Origin: SLRI01 sp964393275
Lineage (GTDB): Bacteria; Pseudomonadota; Alphaproteobacteria; Geminicoccales; Geminicoccaceae
Direction of reading: 5' to 3'
Assembly: GCA_964393275.1 (NCBI GenBank)
Contig: CAYMTA010000004.1
Span: forward strand, 76,317-140,316
DNA: 64,000 nt
Below are positions 18,882 through 27,589 of this stretch, piece by piece. The stretch's first letter is position 1; each line of letters begins with the position of its first letter. The position numbers and the translations under genes were made by a program. The notes beneath the pieces were generated by a model, which was given only the letters and a program-made list of their open reading frames with translations, had not been told where the DNA came from and made no database searches.

Positions 18882-19394
18882 TCATTCTCCGACCATCCGC
18901 CTGATCGTCCCGAGCGGCAGGAACAAGCGCCGCGGCGCCTGCTCGAATCGCAGAAAACCGAATTTCCGGTAGAATCCCGCTGCCGCCTCGTCCCTCGCCT
19001 CGACGACCACCGCGTGGACGGCGAGGGCTTGGCTCGCACCGAGCACGCGAACGAGAGCATCGACCAGGAGGTGCACGCCGAGACCGGCGCCCTGGGCGCC
19101 AGCGTCGACGGCGAGACGGCCGAGCAGGACCGCCGGCACCGGATAGCGCGGCAGCCGCCGGGCCTGGACCTGCGGCAGTCCGTCCCTGCAGAAGCTCGCG
19201 GCACTCAGGCTGTAGTAGCCCTGCACCGTCGGATCATCGGGCCGCGATGCCACGAAGACCCGCGCCATGTCCCGTCTGATGTCCTGTGTGGCGAGCTCGC
19301 GAATGTATCGGTCGAGCTCCGGCGCACCGCACGAGAAGCCACTTCGGTCGTGCTTGCGGCCGTCGAGCGGTGCCACCACCCAGCCATCCGGCAT
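18882..19394 (-). CDS. GNAT-family toxin (TacT/AtaT type)
   Basis: 170 residues. It has the family's N-terminal FSCGAPELDRYIRELATQD, YYSLSA, then LGRLAVDAGAQGAGLGVHLL (acetyl-CoA loop) and FYRKFGF. Known members acetylate aminoacyl-tRNA and block translation. The gene starts within the stop codon of the DUF1778 gene upstream (TGATG), the standard antitoxin-toxin arrangement. No truncation is visible. Confidence 0.9.
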   Translation of the reverse strand: MPDGWVVAPLDGRKHDRSGFSCGAPELDRYIRELATQDIRRDMARVFVASRPDDPTVQGYYSLSAASFCRDGLPQVQARRLPRYPVPAVLLGRLAVDAGAQGAGLGVHLLVDALVRVLGASQALAVHAVVVEARDEAAAGFYRKFGFLRFEQAPRRLFLPLGTIRRMVGE

Positions 19395-19714
19395 CAGGGT
19401 CGATCGGGTGCCGCGCCCCTCGTGTCGATCCTGTCCTCGCCCTCCATCCGGTATCGCCGATAGGCCTCACGCAGCGCCGCATTCGGCGCTGGCGGGTCGA
19501 GGAGCGCGTCGTAGAACAGCCGCCAGTCCGCCTCGGCCAAGGCAGTGACCTCGGCATCCCGGATCACCTTCTCCGCTTCCTCGAGCGCCGTCTCGAGAAC
19601 GAACTGGCTGACCGACTTGCGCCGATAGAAGGCGGCACGCTGCAAGGTGCTCTTCGCCCGCGCATCGAGCCGAACCTGCAGGCGATTGTCCTTGCTCCCC
19701 AATGCTTCGGCCAT
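19394..19714 (-). CDS. DUF1778 antitoxin (TacA-like)
   Basis: 106 residues. A ribbon-helix-helix type N-terminus (RLQVRLDARAKSTLQRAAFYRRKSVSQFVLETALEEAEKVI) is followed by a helical toxin-neutralising tail. It should bind its own promoter and neutralise the GNAT toxin that overlaps its stop codon. I chose the ATG at 19714, although open frame continues upstream. The 218-bp gap to 19933 holds the divergent promoters of this pair and of the imelysin operon. Confidence 0.88.
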   Translation of the reverse strand: MAEALGSKDNRLQVRLDARAKSTLQRAAFYRRKSVSQFVLETALEEAEKVIRDAEVTALAEADWRLFYDALLDPPAPNAALREAYRRYRMEGEDRIDTRGAAPDRP

Positions 19715-19932
19715 GGCGTCGCTCCATCGGTCATGCGGGTCAAATGTGCTCACAAACGGCACACAAAGCAAGTGCTGCGGGCTGCATCGCACAACGCCAC
19801 ACGCTTTCTCGACTTTTTCCAGTTCCAGGGAGTCTGGTCCCCGATTGCCAAGCGCCGGCCCGGCGGCTAGCGCAAGGGCCGGAAAATGCCGTGCTTGCCG
19901 GCCGCCCGTCGAAACTTCAAAGGTGCCTCGCC

Positions 19933-21231
19933 ATGCCGCTCCCGCCCCGGATGCCGTTTCGGCCAAAGCCCGCGCTCCTGGCGCTCGCCGCATTCGCGGC
20001 ACTGGCGCCCGCAAGGGCCGAGGCGGCCGAGCCGGCCGCGGTCGTCTCGACCTACGCCGACTTGGCGCTCGCCGGCTATGCGGATTCGCTGGCCACGGCC
20101 GAGGCGCTGGACGCGGCGATCCAGGCCTTTCTGGCCGCGCCATCGGCCAATGGCCTCGCGGTCGCCCGCAAGGCCTGGCTGGCGGCGCGCGTCCCCTACC
20201 CGCAGACTGAGGCCTTCCGCTTCGGCAACGTGCTGGTCGACGAATGGGAGGGCAAGGTGAACTCCTGGCCGCTCGACGAGGGGCTGATCGACTATGTCGA
20301 TGGCGGGCTCTACGGCGAGACCAGCGATCTGAACGCCTTCTACACCGCCAACATCATCGCCGACCCGGTGCTGCGGGTTGGCGGCCAGAGCGTCGACGCG
20401 ACCGTCATCGACGGCGACGTGATCCGCGCGCTGCACGAGATCGATTCGGTCGAGGCCAATGTCAGCATGGGCTACCACGCGATCGAGTTCCTGCTCTGGG
20501 GCCAGGATCTGAACGGCACGGGACCCGGCGCCGGCGAGCGGCCCTGGACCGACTACGCCCGGGGCGAAACCTGCACCGGCGGCCATTGCGACCGGCGCGC
20601 CGCCTATCTCGAAGCCGCGAGCGGGCTCTTGGTGGCCGACCTCGCCGACATGGTGGCGCTCTGGGCCGATGACGGGGCTGCCCGGACCACGCTCACCGAC
20701 GCGGCGCCGGCCGAGGGCATCGCCGCCATGCTGATCGGCATGGGCAGCCTCTCCTACGGCGAGCTGGCGGGCGAGCGGATGCAGCTCGGCCTCCTGCTGC
20801 ACGATCCCGAGGAGGAGCAGGACTGCTTCTCGGACAACACCCACAACTCGCATTATTACGACGGCGTGGGCATCCAAAACGTCTATCTCGGCCGCTACCG
20901 GCGGATCGACGGCAGCCTGGTCGAGGGCCCGGCGCTGGCCGATCTGGTGGCGGCCGCCGACCCGGCGCTCGACGCCGAGATCAGGGCGAAGCTCGGCGTC
21001 TCAGTGGCGGCGCTGGGTGCGATCAAGGCCGAGGCCGATTCCGGCGGCATGGCCTATGACCAGATGATCGGCGAGGGCAACGAGGCGGGCAACGCGCTGG
21101 TCCAAAGGGCGATCGACGCCCTGGTCGACCAGACCCGCTCGATCGAGCGGGCGGTCGCCGTGCTCGACCTCGAAGGGGTCGAGTTCGAAGGCTCGGACAG
21201 CCTCGACCAGCCCGGCGCCGTCTTCCAGTGA
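19933..21231 (+). CDS. Imelysin (peptidase M75) family periplasmic protein
   Basis: 432 residues with a signal peptide (ALLALAAFAALAPARAEA). The imelysin marker GYHAIEFLLWGQD (HxxE) lies around residue 180, preceded by RFGNVLVDEWEGKVNSWPL. Imelysin proteins are iron-regulated periplasmic or outer-surface proteins linked to iron uptake (IrpA, EfeO relatives), and peptidase activity is doubtful. AAAGGTG precedes the ATG. It is the first gene of a four-gene overlapping operon. Confidence 0.92.
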   Translation: MPLPPRMPFRPKPALLALAAFAALAPARAEAAEPAAVVSTYADLALAGYADSLATAEALDAAIQAFLAAPSANGLAVARKAWLAARVPYPQTEAFRFGNVLVDEWEGKVNSWPLDEGLIDYVDGGLYGETSDLNAFYTANIIADPVLRVGGQSVDATVIDGDVIRALHEIDSVEANVSMGYHAIEFLLWGQDLNGTGPGAGERPWTDYARGETCTGGHCDRRAAYLEAASGLLVADLADMVALWADDGAARTTLTDAAPAEGIAAMLIGMGSLSYGELAGERMQLGLLLHDPEEEQDCFSDNTHNSHYYDGVGIQNVYLGRYRRIDGSLVEGPALADLVAAADPALDAEIRAKLGVSVAALGAIKAEADSGGMAYDQMIGEGNEAGNALVQRAIDALVDQTRSIERAVAVLDLEGVEFEGSDSLDQPGAVFQ

Positions 21232-22709
21232 GCCTCGGCCGGGCGGTTGCCATGGGCGCCCTCCTGCTGCTGCCGCCGCTCGGCGTCCTCGCGATGAGCG
21301 CCGCCGAGCGTGCGGCGATCCTGGCGCCGACCACCGATTTCGATCACGCCGAGCGCTTCGAGCAGCTCTCCGGCGGCACCGCCACCAACCGCCGGCGGCT
21401 CGATCGCGAGGCCTTCTCGCAACCCTCGGCCAGCCTGAAGTTCAGCGGCCGGGGCGATTTCTTCGTCGGCAACGGCTTCTTCAGGCGGCTCTGGGTCAGC
21501 TCGCCGAGCTCGACCACCTCCGCCGACGGGCTGGGGCCGCTCTACAACGCCCGCGCCTGCCAGCGCTGCCACCTCAAGGACGGCCGGGGCCACCCGCCGG
21601 CGAACGCCGACGACAACGCCGTCTCCATGTTCCTCCGCCTCTCGGTGCCGCCGACGACGGCCGAGGAGGAAGCGGCGCTCGCGGCGCACCAGATCGCCGT
21701 CGTGCCGGAGCCGACCTACGGCACCCAGCTCCAGAATTTCGCGGTCCCGGGCTACAGGGCCGAAGGGCGCATGGTGATCGACTACGAGGAGGTGCCGGTC
21801 GAGCTCGCCGGCGGCGAGGTGGTCAACCTGCGCCGGCCGACCTACGGCATCGCCGACCTCGGCTATGGCGATCTCCGCCCCGACGTGCTCTTGAGCCCCA
21901 GGGTCGCCCAGCCGATGATCGGGCTCGGCCTGCTCGAGGCGATCGACGACGCGGATCTTCTGGCCCGGGCCGACCCCGACGACGCCGATGGCGACGGCAT
22001 CTCCGGCCGGGTCAACCGGGGCTGGAGCCCGGAGCGGGAGGACGTGGAAATCGGCCGCTTCGGCTGGAAGGCCGGCAAGGCCACGATCGCCGACCAGGCC
22101 GCCGCCGCCATGGGGGGCGACATCGGCATCTCCAATCCGCTGGCGCCGAGCCACTGGGGCGACTGCACCGAGAGCCAGGCCGAGTGCCGGACAGCACCGC
22201 CCGGCGTGGAGGTCGCCGGCGAGCACGAGGCCGATGCCACGGTGATGGACAAGATCCTCTTCTACAGCCGCCATCTGGCGGTGCCGGCCCGCCGCGATGT
22301 CGGCGATCCCGAGGTGCTGCGCGGCAAGTCGCTCTTCTATGGCAGCGGCTGCATCGCCTGCCACACGCCGAAGCAGGCGACGCGCGGCGACTGGCCCATC
22401 GAGGGCCTCGCCGGTCAGCTCATCTGGCCCTATACCGATCTCCTCCTGCACGACATGGGCGAAGGGCTCGCCGACGGCCGGCCCGAGGACGAGGCCTCGG
22501 GCCGCGAATGGCGCACCCAGCCGCTCTGGGGCATCGGCATGACCGAGACCGTCAACGACCACACCTACTTTCTCCATGACGGCCGGGCCCGCAACCTGAC
22601 CGAGGCGATCCTCTGGCACGGCGGCGAGGCGGAGGCGGCGCGCGAGGCCTTCCGCCTGATGCCGGCCGAGGACCGTGCCGCCCTGCTCGCCTTCCTGGGC
22701 TCGCTGTGA
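21228..22709 (+). CDS. Di-heme oxidoreductase (DHOR) family, thiol-oxidoreductase-like c-type cytochrome
   Basis: 493 residues from a GTG that overlaps the imelysin stop. A signal anchor lies at residues 8-24. Two haem c attachment sites are visible: CQRCH at 111-115 and CIACH at 375-379. DGLGPLYNARACQRCHLKDGR and the C-terminal YFLHDGRARNLTEAILWHGGEA are typical of the family, which resembles MauG/peroxidase-type di-haem enzymes. It acts in the periplasm. Co-occurrence with imelysins points to iron handling. The substrate is unknown. Confidence 0.92.
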   Translation: MSLGRAVAMGALLLLPPLGVLAMSAAERAAILAPTTDFDHAERFEQLSGGTATNRRRLDREAFSQPSASLKFSGRGDFFVGNGFFRRLWVSSPSSTTSADGLGPLYNARACQRCHLKDGRGHPPANADDNAVSMFLRLSVPPTTAEEEAALAAHQIAVVPEPTYGTQLQNFAVPGYRAEGRMVIDYEEVPVELAGGEVVNLRRPTYGIADLGYGDLRPDVLLSPRVAQPMIGLGLLEAIDDADLLARADPDDADGDGISGRVNRGWSPEREDVEIGRFGWKAGKATIADQAAAAMGGDIGISNPLAPSHWGDCTESQAECRTAPPGVEVAGEHEADATVMDKILFYSRHLAVPARRDVGDPEVLRGKSLFYGSGCIACHTPKQATRGDWPIEGLAGQLIWPYTDLLLHDMGEGLADGRPEDEASGREWRTQPLWGIGMTETVNDHTYFLHDGRARNLTEAILWHGGEAEAAREAFRLMPAEDRAALLAFLGSL

Positions 22710-23782
22710 GCCGTCGCCCGGCGCTGCCGCTCGCCCTGGCCCTCCTTTCGGCCTTGCCTCTGGGCCTCCATGCGGCCGAGCTCGGCGAGGCGGCCTACGC
22801 CCGGACGGCCACCGCCCTTACCGACGCCGTGGCGCTCCCCGCGGTCGATGCCCTCGGTGCCGCCAGCGCCGGCTTCGCGACGCAAATGGCCGACTTCTGC
22901 GCCACCGCCGATGGCGATCCTTGGCCCGTGCAGGCGGGCTTCCTCGGGCTCATGGATGCCTGGCAGCACGTCCAGCCGCTCGATTTCGGCCCGCTCCGCC
23001 AGGACGCCGGCCCGGCGCGGTTCCAGTACTGGCCGGACCGCCGCGGCACCGGTGGCCGCCAGCTCGCCCAGGTGCTGGCAAGCCGGGACCCGAGCGTGAC
23101 CACGGCCGCGAGCCTCGCGGACAAGAGCGTGGCGCTCGGCGATCTGCAGGCGCTCGAGCGGCTCCTGTTCGACGACGCGGCCGAAGGGACGCTCGATCCC
23201 TTCCGCTGCGCCTATGCCAGCGCCATCGCCACCCTGCAGGCCGAGCGCGCGGCAACACTGGTCCAGGACTGGGAGGTCCAGGCGGAGGCGCTGCGCACCG
23301 CCTCGACCGGCAACGAGCTCTACTACGACGCGGCGGAGGCGGCCCGCGATTACCTGGGGGCGCTGACGCACGGCCTGCAATTCGCCGTCCAGACCAAGCT
23401 CCAGCCGGTGGTCGGCGACGATCCGGCCACCGCCCGGCCGCGCGCGGCGGAAAGCTGGCGGAGCGGGCATTCCGCCCAGAACATTGCGGCCAACCTCGCC
23501 ACGCTCGAGGCGCTGGTCGCAACGCCAGACGGGTTCGGCGATCTCGCGGCCGCGGCCGGCGACCCGCTGATCGGCCGCACCTTGCAGGCCATGCTCGAGG
23601 ACGCCCGGCAGGGCCTCCTCGCCCTGCCGATGCCGCTTGCCATGGCGGCCCAGGACAAGGATGGCCACGCAAAGCTCGCCGCCATCGCCGACCTGCTCGA
23701 CCGCGCCCACCGGCTCGCCGAGCATACGCTGGCGCCCACGCTCGGCCTGACCGCCGGGTTCAATGCCAGCGACGGCGACTGA
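22706..23782 (+). CDS. Second imelysin family protein
   Basis: 358 residues with a signal peptide (LALALLSALPLGLHA). The sequence follows the shorter imelysin pattern (GFLGLMDAWQHVQPLDFGPLRQDAGPARFQYWPD, LGDLQALERLLFDD) without a clear HxxE. It overlaps the DHOR stop by GTGA and overlaps or abuts the next gene. It is probably a partner of the first imelysin in periplasmic iron binding. Confidence 0.88.
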   Translation: MSRRPALPLALALLSALPLGLHAAELGEAAYARTATALTDAVALPAVDALGAASAGFATQMADFCATADGDPWPVQAGFLGLMDAWQHVQPLDFGPLRQDAGPARFQYWPDRRGTGGRQLAQVLASRDPSVTTAASLADKSVALGDLQALERLLFDDAAEGTLDPFRCAYASAIATLQAERAATLVQDWEVQAEALRTASTGNELYYDAAEAARDYLGALTHGLQFAVQTKLQPVVGDDPATARPRAAESWRSGHSAQNIAANLATLEALVATPDGFGDLAAAAGDPLIGRTLQAMLEDARQGLLALPMPLAMAAQDKDGHAKLAAIADLLDRAHRLAEHTLAPTLGLTAGFNASDGD

Positions 23783-23783
23783 G

Positions 23784-24887
23784 ATGCAGGGCACGCTCGA
23801 CCGGCGCGGCTTTCTCGCAGGCGCCATGCTCGGCCTGCTGGCCGGCGACGCCCTCGCCGCCGCCGCTCGGCGTGGCGACGCCGGTGCCCTCTATATCGGC
23901 TGCCGCAAGCTCGACGACCGGCACGAGGTTGCAGCCTTCGACGCGGACGGGCACGAGCGCTTCGCCCTGCCTTTGCCGGACCGCGGCCATTCGATCGCCC
24001 TGCACCCCAGGCGGCCCTGGGGCGTCGCCTTCGCCCGCCGCCCGGGCCGCTTCGCCGTGGTCTTCGACCATGCCGAGGCGGTCGCCTTGCGCCGCATCGA
24101 CGCCGCCCCCGGCCGGCATTTCTACGGCCACGGCGTCTTCTCGGCGGACGGCCGCTGGCTCTTCGCCACGCAGAACGACTGGGCGAGCGGCCAGGGCCGG
24201 ATCGCCATCCTCGACGCCGATTCCGACTTCGCGCTCGCCGGCGAGATCGCGAGCCACGGCATCGGCCCGCACGATGTCCGCCTCCTGCCCGATGGCCGGA
24301 CGCTCGCCGTCGCCAATGGCGGCATCCGCACCCACCCCGACCGCGACCGGGAGAAGCTCAATCTCGACACCATGCGACCGAGCCTGACCCTCCTCCACGC
24401 GCCGAGCGGCGCCGTGGTCGAGGACTTCGCCCTGCCGCCGGCGCTGCACCAGCTCTCGATCCGCCACCTTTCCGCAAGCGAGGCCGGCCGGGTCGCCTTC
24501 GCCATGCAGCACGAGGGCGACAAGGGTGCCGAGGTGCCGCTGGTCGGCGTGCTCGAGCCAAGCGGCCTGCGCTGCTTCGCCGGGTCGGCACCCATTTCCC
24601 GCCGCCTTCGCCACTACATCGGCAGCCTCGCCTTCGACCGGAGCGGCACGGTGATCGCCGCCTCCGCCCCCCGCGCCAACGCCATCACACTCTGGGACAC
24701 GGCCTCGGGCGACCTCTTGGCCGAGCACGAGATCGCCGACGGCTGCGGCGTCGCCGCCGCCGACACCCCCAAATGCTTCATCGTCACCGGCAGCGCCGGC
24801 GGCCGCTACCGGATCGGCGCCGACGGCAGCAGCACCGCCCTCGACCGCGACCCGCCGGCCGACTGGGACAACCACCTGGTCGGCTGA
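23784..24887 (+). CDS. DUF1513 family protein (beta-propeller-like, Tat-type signal)
   Basis: 367 residues from the ATG at 23784; a start at 23763 inside the previous gene is possible. A twin-arginine-like leader (LDRRGFLAGAMLGLLAGDALA) is followed by repeated WD/NHL-like strands (YIGCRKLDDRHEVAAFD, RGHSIALHPRRPWGVAFARRPG, GIGPHDVRLLPDGRTLAVANGG). DUF1513 proteins regularly accompany imelysin and DHOR genes; their reaction is unknown. The stop is one base from the convergent permease stop at 24889. Confidence 0.88.
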   Translation: MQGTLDRRGFLAGAMLGLLAGDALAAAARRGDAGALYIGCRKLDDRHEVAAFDADGHERFALPLPDRGHSIALHPRRPWGVAFARRPGRFAVVFDHAEAVALRRIDAAPGRHFYGHGVFSADGRWLFATQNDWASGQGRIAILDADSDFALAGEIASHGIGPHDVRLLPDGRTLAVANGGIRTHPDRDREKLNLDTMRPSLTLLHAPSGAVVEDFALPPALHQLSIRHLSASEAGRVAFAMQHEGDKGAEVPLVGVLEPSGLRCFAGSAPISRRLRHYIGSLAFDRSGTVIAASAPRANAITLWDTASGDLLAEHEIADGCGVAAADTPKCFIVTGSAGGRYRIGADGSSTALDRDPPADWDNHLVG

Positions 24888-24888
24888 C

Positions 24889-25707
24889 TCAGGCGACCCC
24901 GCGCTTTCGGGCCAGCCGCCGCCACAGGCCCACGGCCAGGGCCACCGCCAGGACCACCAGCACCGACGCCGCCGTGGCGATGACGGCGACGGCCGGAACG
25001 AGCGGCGAGTAGTTGGTGGCGGTGCGGGAGAAGAGCCAGATGGGCAGGGTCGAATCGGCGCCGGTCGTGAAGATCGAGAGCGGCAGGTTCGACCAGGAGA
25101 GGAGGAAGGCGAAGAGGCCGCCCGAGACGATGCCCGGCGCCAAGGCCGGCAGCGTCACCTCGCGAAAAACCTGGAGACGCGAGGCCCCGAGGTCGAAGGC
25201 GGCTTCCTCCTGGGCGACGTCGAAGCCATAGAGGCGGATGGCGATGACCAGCGTGACGATGGGCACCACCCAGACGAGATGGGCGAAGACGGCGGTCCGC
25301 CACGAAGGGACGATCCCGGCGGCCGACATGGCGAGCAGCAGGGCGAGGCCGAGCACGGCCTGCGGGAAGAAGATCGGCAGCAGCAGCAGGCGCTGGTAGA
25401 GGCTCCGGCCGCGCCAGTCGTAGCGGGCGAAGGCGAGAGCACCCAGGACACCCAGAAGAACGGCGAGGACGGCGACCAGGGCCGCGATCTTGAACGAGGT
25501 CAAATGCAGCTCGCCCGTGGTGTACTGCCCGAGCGCGTCCCGATAGGCATCGAGCGTCCAGACCTTGTGCGGAAAGCGCATGTAGCGGGTGTTGGCGAGC
25601 GACGCGAGCACCACCGAGAGGATCGGCACGTAGAGGAGGACCAGCACCAGGCAGGTCCAGACGGCCAGGAGCGGGGCGATCAGGCGGTCACGGGCGCCAC
25701 GCATCAT
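24889..25707 (-). CDS. ABC transporter permease, polyamine type (PotC/YdcV-like)
   Basis: 272 residues with six predicted membrane helices. The EAA-type loop EEAAFDLGASRLQVFREVTLPALAPGI contacts the ATPase. LLLPIFFPQAVLGLALLL is typical of the second permease of spermidine/putrescine-class importers. It begins within the stop of the first permease (TGATG). It is last in an operon with the other permease, the ATPase and the binding protein. Confidence 0.9.
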   Translation of the reverse strand: MMRGARDRLIAPLLAVWTCLVLVLLYVPILSVVLASLANTRYMRFPHKVWTLDAYRDALGQYTTGELHLTSFKIAALVAVLAVLLGVLGALAFARYDWRGRSLYQRLLLLPIFFPQAVLGLALLLAMSAAGIVPSWRTAVFAHLVWVVPIVTLVIAIRLYGFDVAQEEAAFDLGASRLQVFREVTLPALAPGIVSGGLFAFLLSWSNLPLSIFTTGADSTLPIWLFSRTATNYSPLVPAVAVIATAASVLVVLAVALAVGLWRRLARKRGVA

Positions 25708-26555
25708 CAGCGCCGGATCAGCCGGTCGAGGTCGAGCCGGCGGAGCACCGGGAAGATGACGGCGGCGGTGACCAGGATGACGAGCACGGTGAGAGCGGCA
25801 CCGGACGGCCAGTCCTGGGCGTAGCCGAAGCGCTGCTCGATGGCGCGGGTGATGACCACGACCGCCTGCCCGCCCAGGATGCTGGCCTCCGCGTTGGCGC
25901 CGAGCGAGAGCACGAAGGTCAGGAGAGCGCCGACCATGATCCCCGGCATGGCGAGCGGCAGCTCGACCTCGCGCAGCACCTGGAAGGGCCCGGCACCGAG
26001 ATCCCGGGCCGCCTCGATCTGGTCCAGGGGCACCAGCGAGAGCCCCAGCACGATGGGGAACAGCATGAAGGGAAAGTGGATGTAGACCATGCCGAGCAGC
26101 GTCGCGGTCTTGGTGTAGAGGATGCTGCCGATCTTGACCCCGAGCAACGCATTCAGCGTGCCGGCGAGGATGCCGCCGCCGGGCATCATGAAGAGGGCCG
26201 TGCCGAAGAGACGGACGCTCTCGGAGATGAAGATCGGGAGGGCTATCAGGATCGTTGCGATCGTCGCGAGCCGGCCGGCGAAGCGGACCAGCGCCTTGGC
26301 GGTGGGCCAGGCGAGGACGAGGCAGATGAGCGTGGTCATGCCGGCGAGGAGCAGCGACCAGCCGAGCGGCCCGAGATAGCCCTCGGTCACCGTCGCCTGG
26401 TAATTGGCGAGCGTCCATTCCCCCAGAAGCGAGAAGGTGCGGGGCGGCATGAAGCTGTAGGCGACGACCAGCAGGATCGGCACGACGAAGCCGACGAGCA
26501 GCAACGCCATGACGGGCAGCATGGCGAGCACCCCCGGGTTGGGGCGGTGGCGCAC
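25707..26555 (-). CDS. ABC transporter permease, polyamine type (PotB/YdcU-like)
   Basis: 282 residues from a GTG at 26555, preceded by GGAG and lying 5 bp after the ATPase stop. ATG at 26522 is an alternative. Six membrane helices are apparent, with the EAA motif IEAARDLGAGPFQVLREVELPLAMPGI. The start region MALLLVGFVVPILLVVAYSF is typical of first permeases. It forms the channel together with the product of the next gene. Confidence 0.9.
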   Translation of the reverse strand: MRHRPNPGVLAMLPVMALLLVGFVVPILLVVAYSFMPPRTFSLLGEWTLANYQATVTEGYLGPLGWSLLLAGMTTLICLVLAWPTAKALVRFAGRLATIATILIALPIFISESVRLFGTALFMMPGGGILAGTLNALLGVKIGSILYTKTATLLGMVYIHFPFMLFPIVLGLSLVPLDQIEAARDLGAGPFQVLREVELPLAMPGIMVGALLTFVLSLGANAEASILGGQAVVVITRAIEQRFGYAQDWPSGAALTVLVILVTAAVIFPVLRRLDLDRLIRR

Positions 26556-26560
26556 CGCTG

Positions 26561-27580
26561 CTACTCCGCCACCAGGACGGCGTCGGCGAGGTCGAAGCCG
26601 AGCCGCGCGTGGCCGCCGGGCCCGGGGACCAGAGGATTGTTCAGGGCGATCTCGCCGATCAGCGTGCGGTCGCCGGCCCGGGCGTGAAACTGCTTCCTCG
26701 AGCCCAGGAGATAGTCGTTGAGAATCTCCGTCTCGAACACGACATCCGCCGTCTCGTCCGGCGCCAGCGGGCGAAGCTGCTCGGGGCGGACCACGAGCCA
26801 GCCCTCGCCCGGCGCCGGCAGGTCGAGCCCGGCCGTCGGCAGCACGTTCACCTCGCCCATGAACTCGGCGACGAAGCGCGAGCGTGGCCGCTGGTAGATC
26901 TCCAGGGGGCCGCCGATCTGCACCAGCCGCCCGGCGCGCATGATGGCGATCCGGTCCGACATCACCATCGCCTCCTCGAGACTGTGGGTGATGTAGATGA
27001 AGGTCTTGCCGGTCGCCCGGTGCAGGTCCTTGAGCTCGACCTCGAGCATCTTCCTGAGCCGATAGTCGATCGCCGAGAGCGGCTCGTCGAAGAAAAGGAT
27101 CTCGGGGTCGGAGGCGAGCGCTCTCGCCAGCGCCACGCGCTGCCGCTCGCCGCCCGAGCACTGGGTGACCGGCCGGTCGTGATAGGCCTCGGGCAGGTGG
27201 ACCAGCGCCATCAGCTCGAGCGCCCGGGCCCGCCGGGTCGCCGGGTCCACCCCGCGCATCTTCAAGGCGAAGGCGATGTTCTCGCCGACGGTCCGGTGAT
27301 TGAACAAGGCGAGCGACTGGAAGACCATGGCGGTCGGCCGCCGGTTGGCCGGCACGTCGGTGATCGGCCGGCCCCGCAGCAGCACCTCGCCGCCATCCAC
27401 CCGCTCGAGCCCGGCGAGGATGCGGATCAGGGTCGACTTGCCGCTGCCGGAGGGGCCGACGATGGTGAAGAACTCGCCGTCCAGGATCTCGAGATCGATG
27501 CCGTCGACCGCGGCGATGGCGCCGAAGCGCCGCGTCAGGCCGACCAGCGAGAGGATCGGCCCCCGGGCGGGCACGGGCAC
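26561..27580 (-). CDS. ABC transporter ATP-binding protein, polyamine type (PotA-like)
   Basis: 339 residues. Walker A GPSGSGKST is at 42-50, the signature is CSGGERQRVALARAL, Walker B is ILFFDEP, and the H-loop is IYITHSLEEAM. A C-terminal TOBE-like domain of about 100 residues (VVRPEQLRPLAPDETADV, LLGSRKQFHARAGDRTL) regulates such ATPases. It energises the two adjacent permeases. Confidence 0.93.
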   Translation of the reverse strand: MPVPARGPILSLVGLTRRFGAIAAVDGIDLEILDGEFFTIVGPSGSGKSTLIRILAGLERVDGGEVLLRGRPITDVPANRRPTAMVFQSLALFNHRTVGENIAFALKMRGVDPATRRARALELMALVHLPEAYHDRPVTQCSGGERQRVALARALASDPEILFFDEPLSAIDYRLRKMLEVELKDLHRATGKTFIYITHSLEEAMVMSDRIAIMRAGRLVQIGGPLEIYQRPRSRFVAEFMGEVNVLPTAGLDLPAPGEGWLVVRPEQLRPLAPDETADVVFETEILNDYLLGSRKQFHARAGDRTLIGEIALNNPLVPGPGGHARLGFDLADAVLVAE

Positions 27581-27589
27581 GGGCGCGGC

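Noticed and set aside
24885..24891. Convergent stop codons separated by one base as a regulatory device
   Set aside because: Similar tight convergence (48644-48647) occurs elsewhere in this compact genome, so nothing beyond gene packing is indicated.
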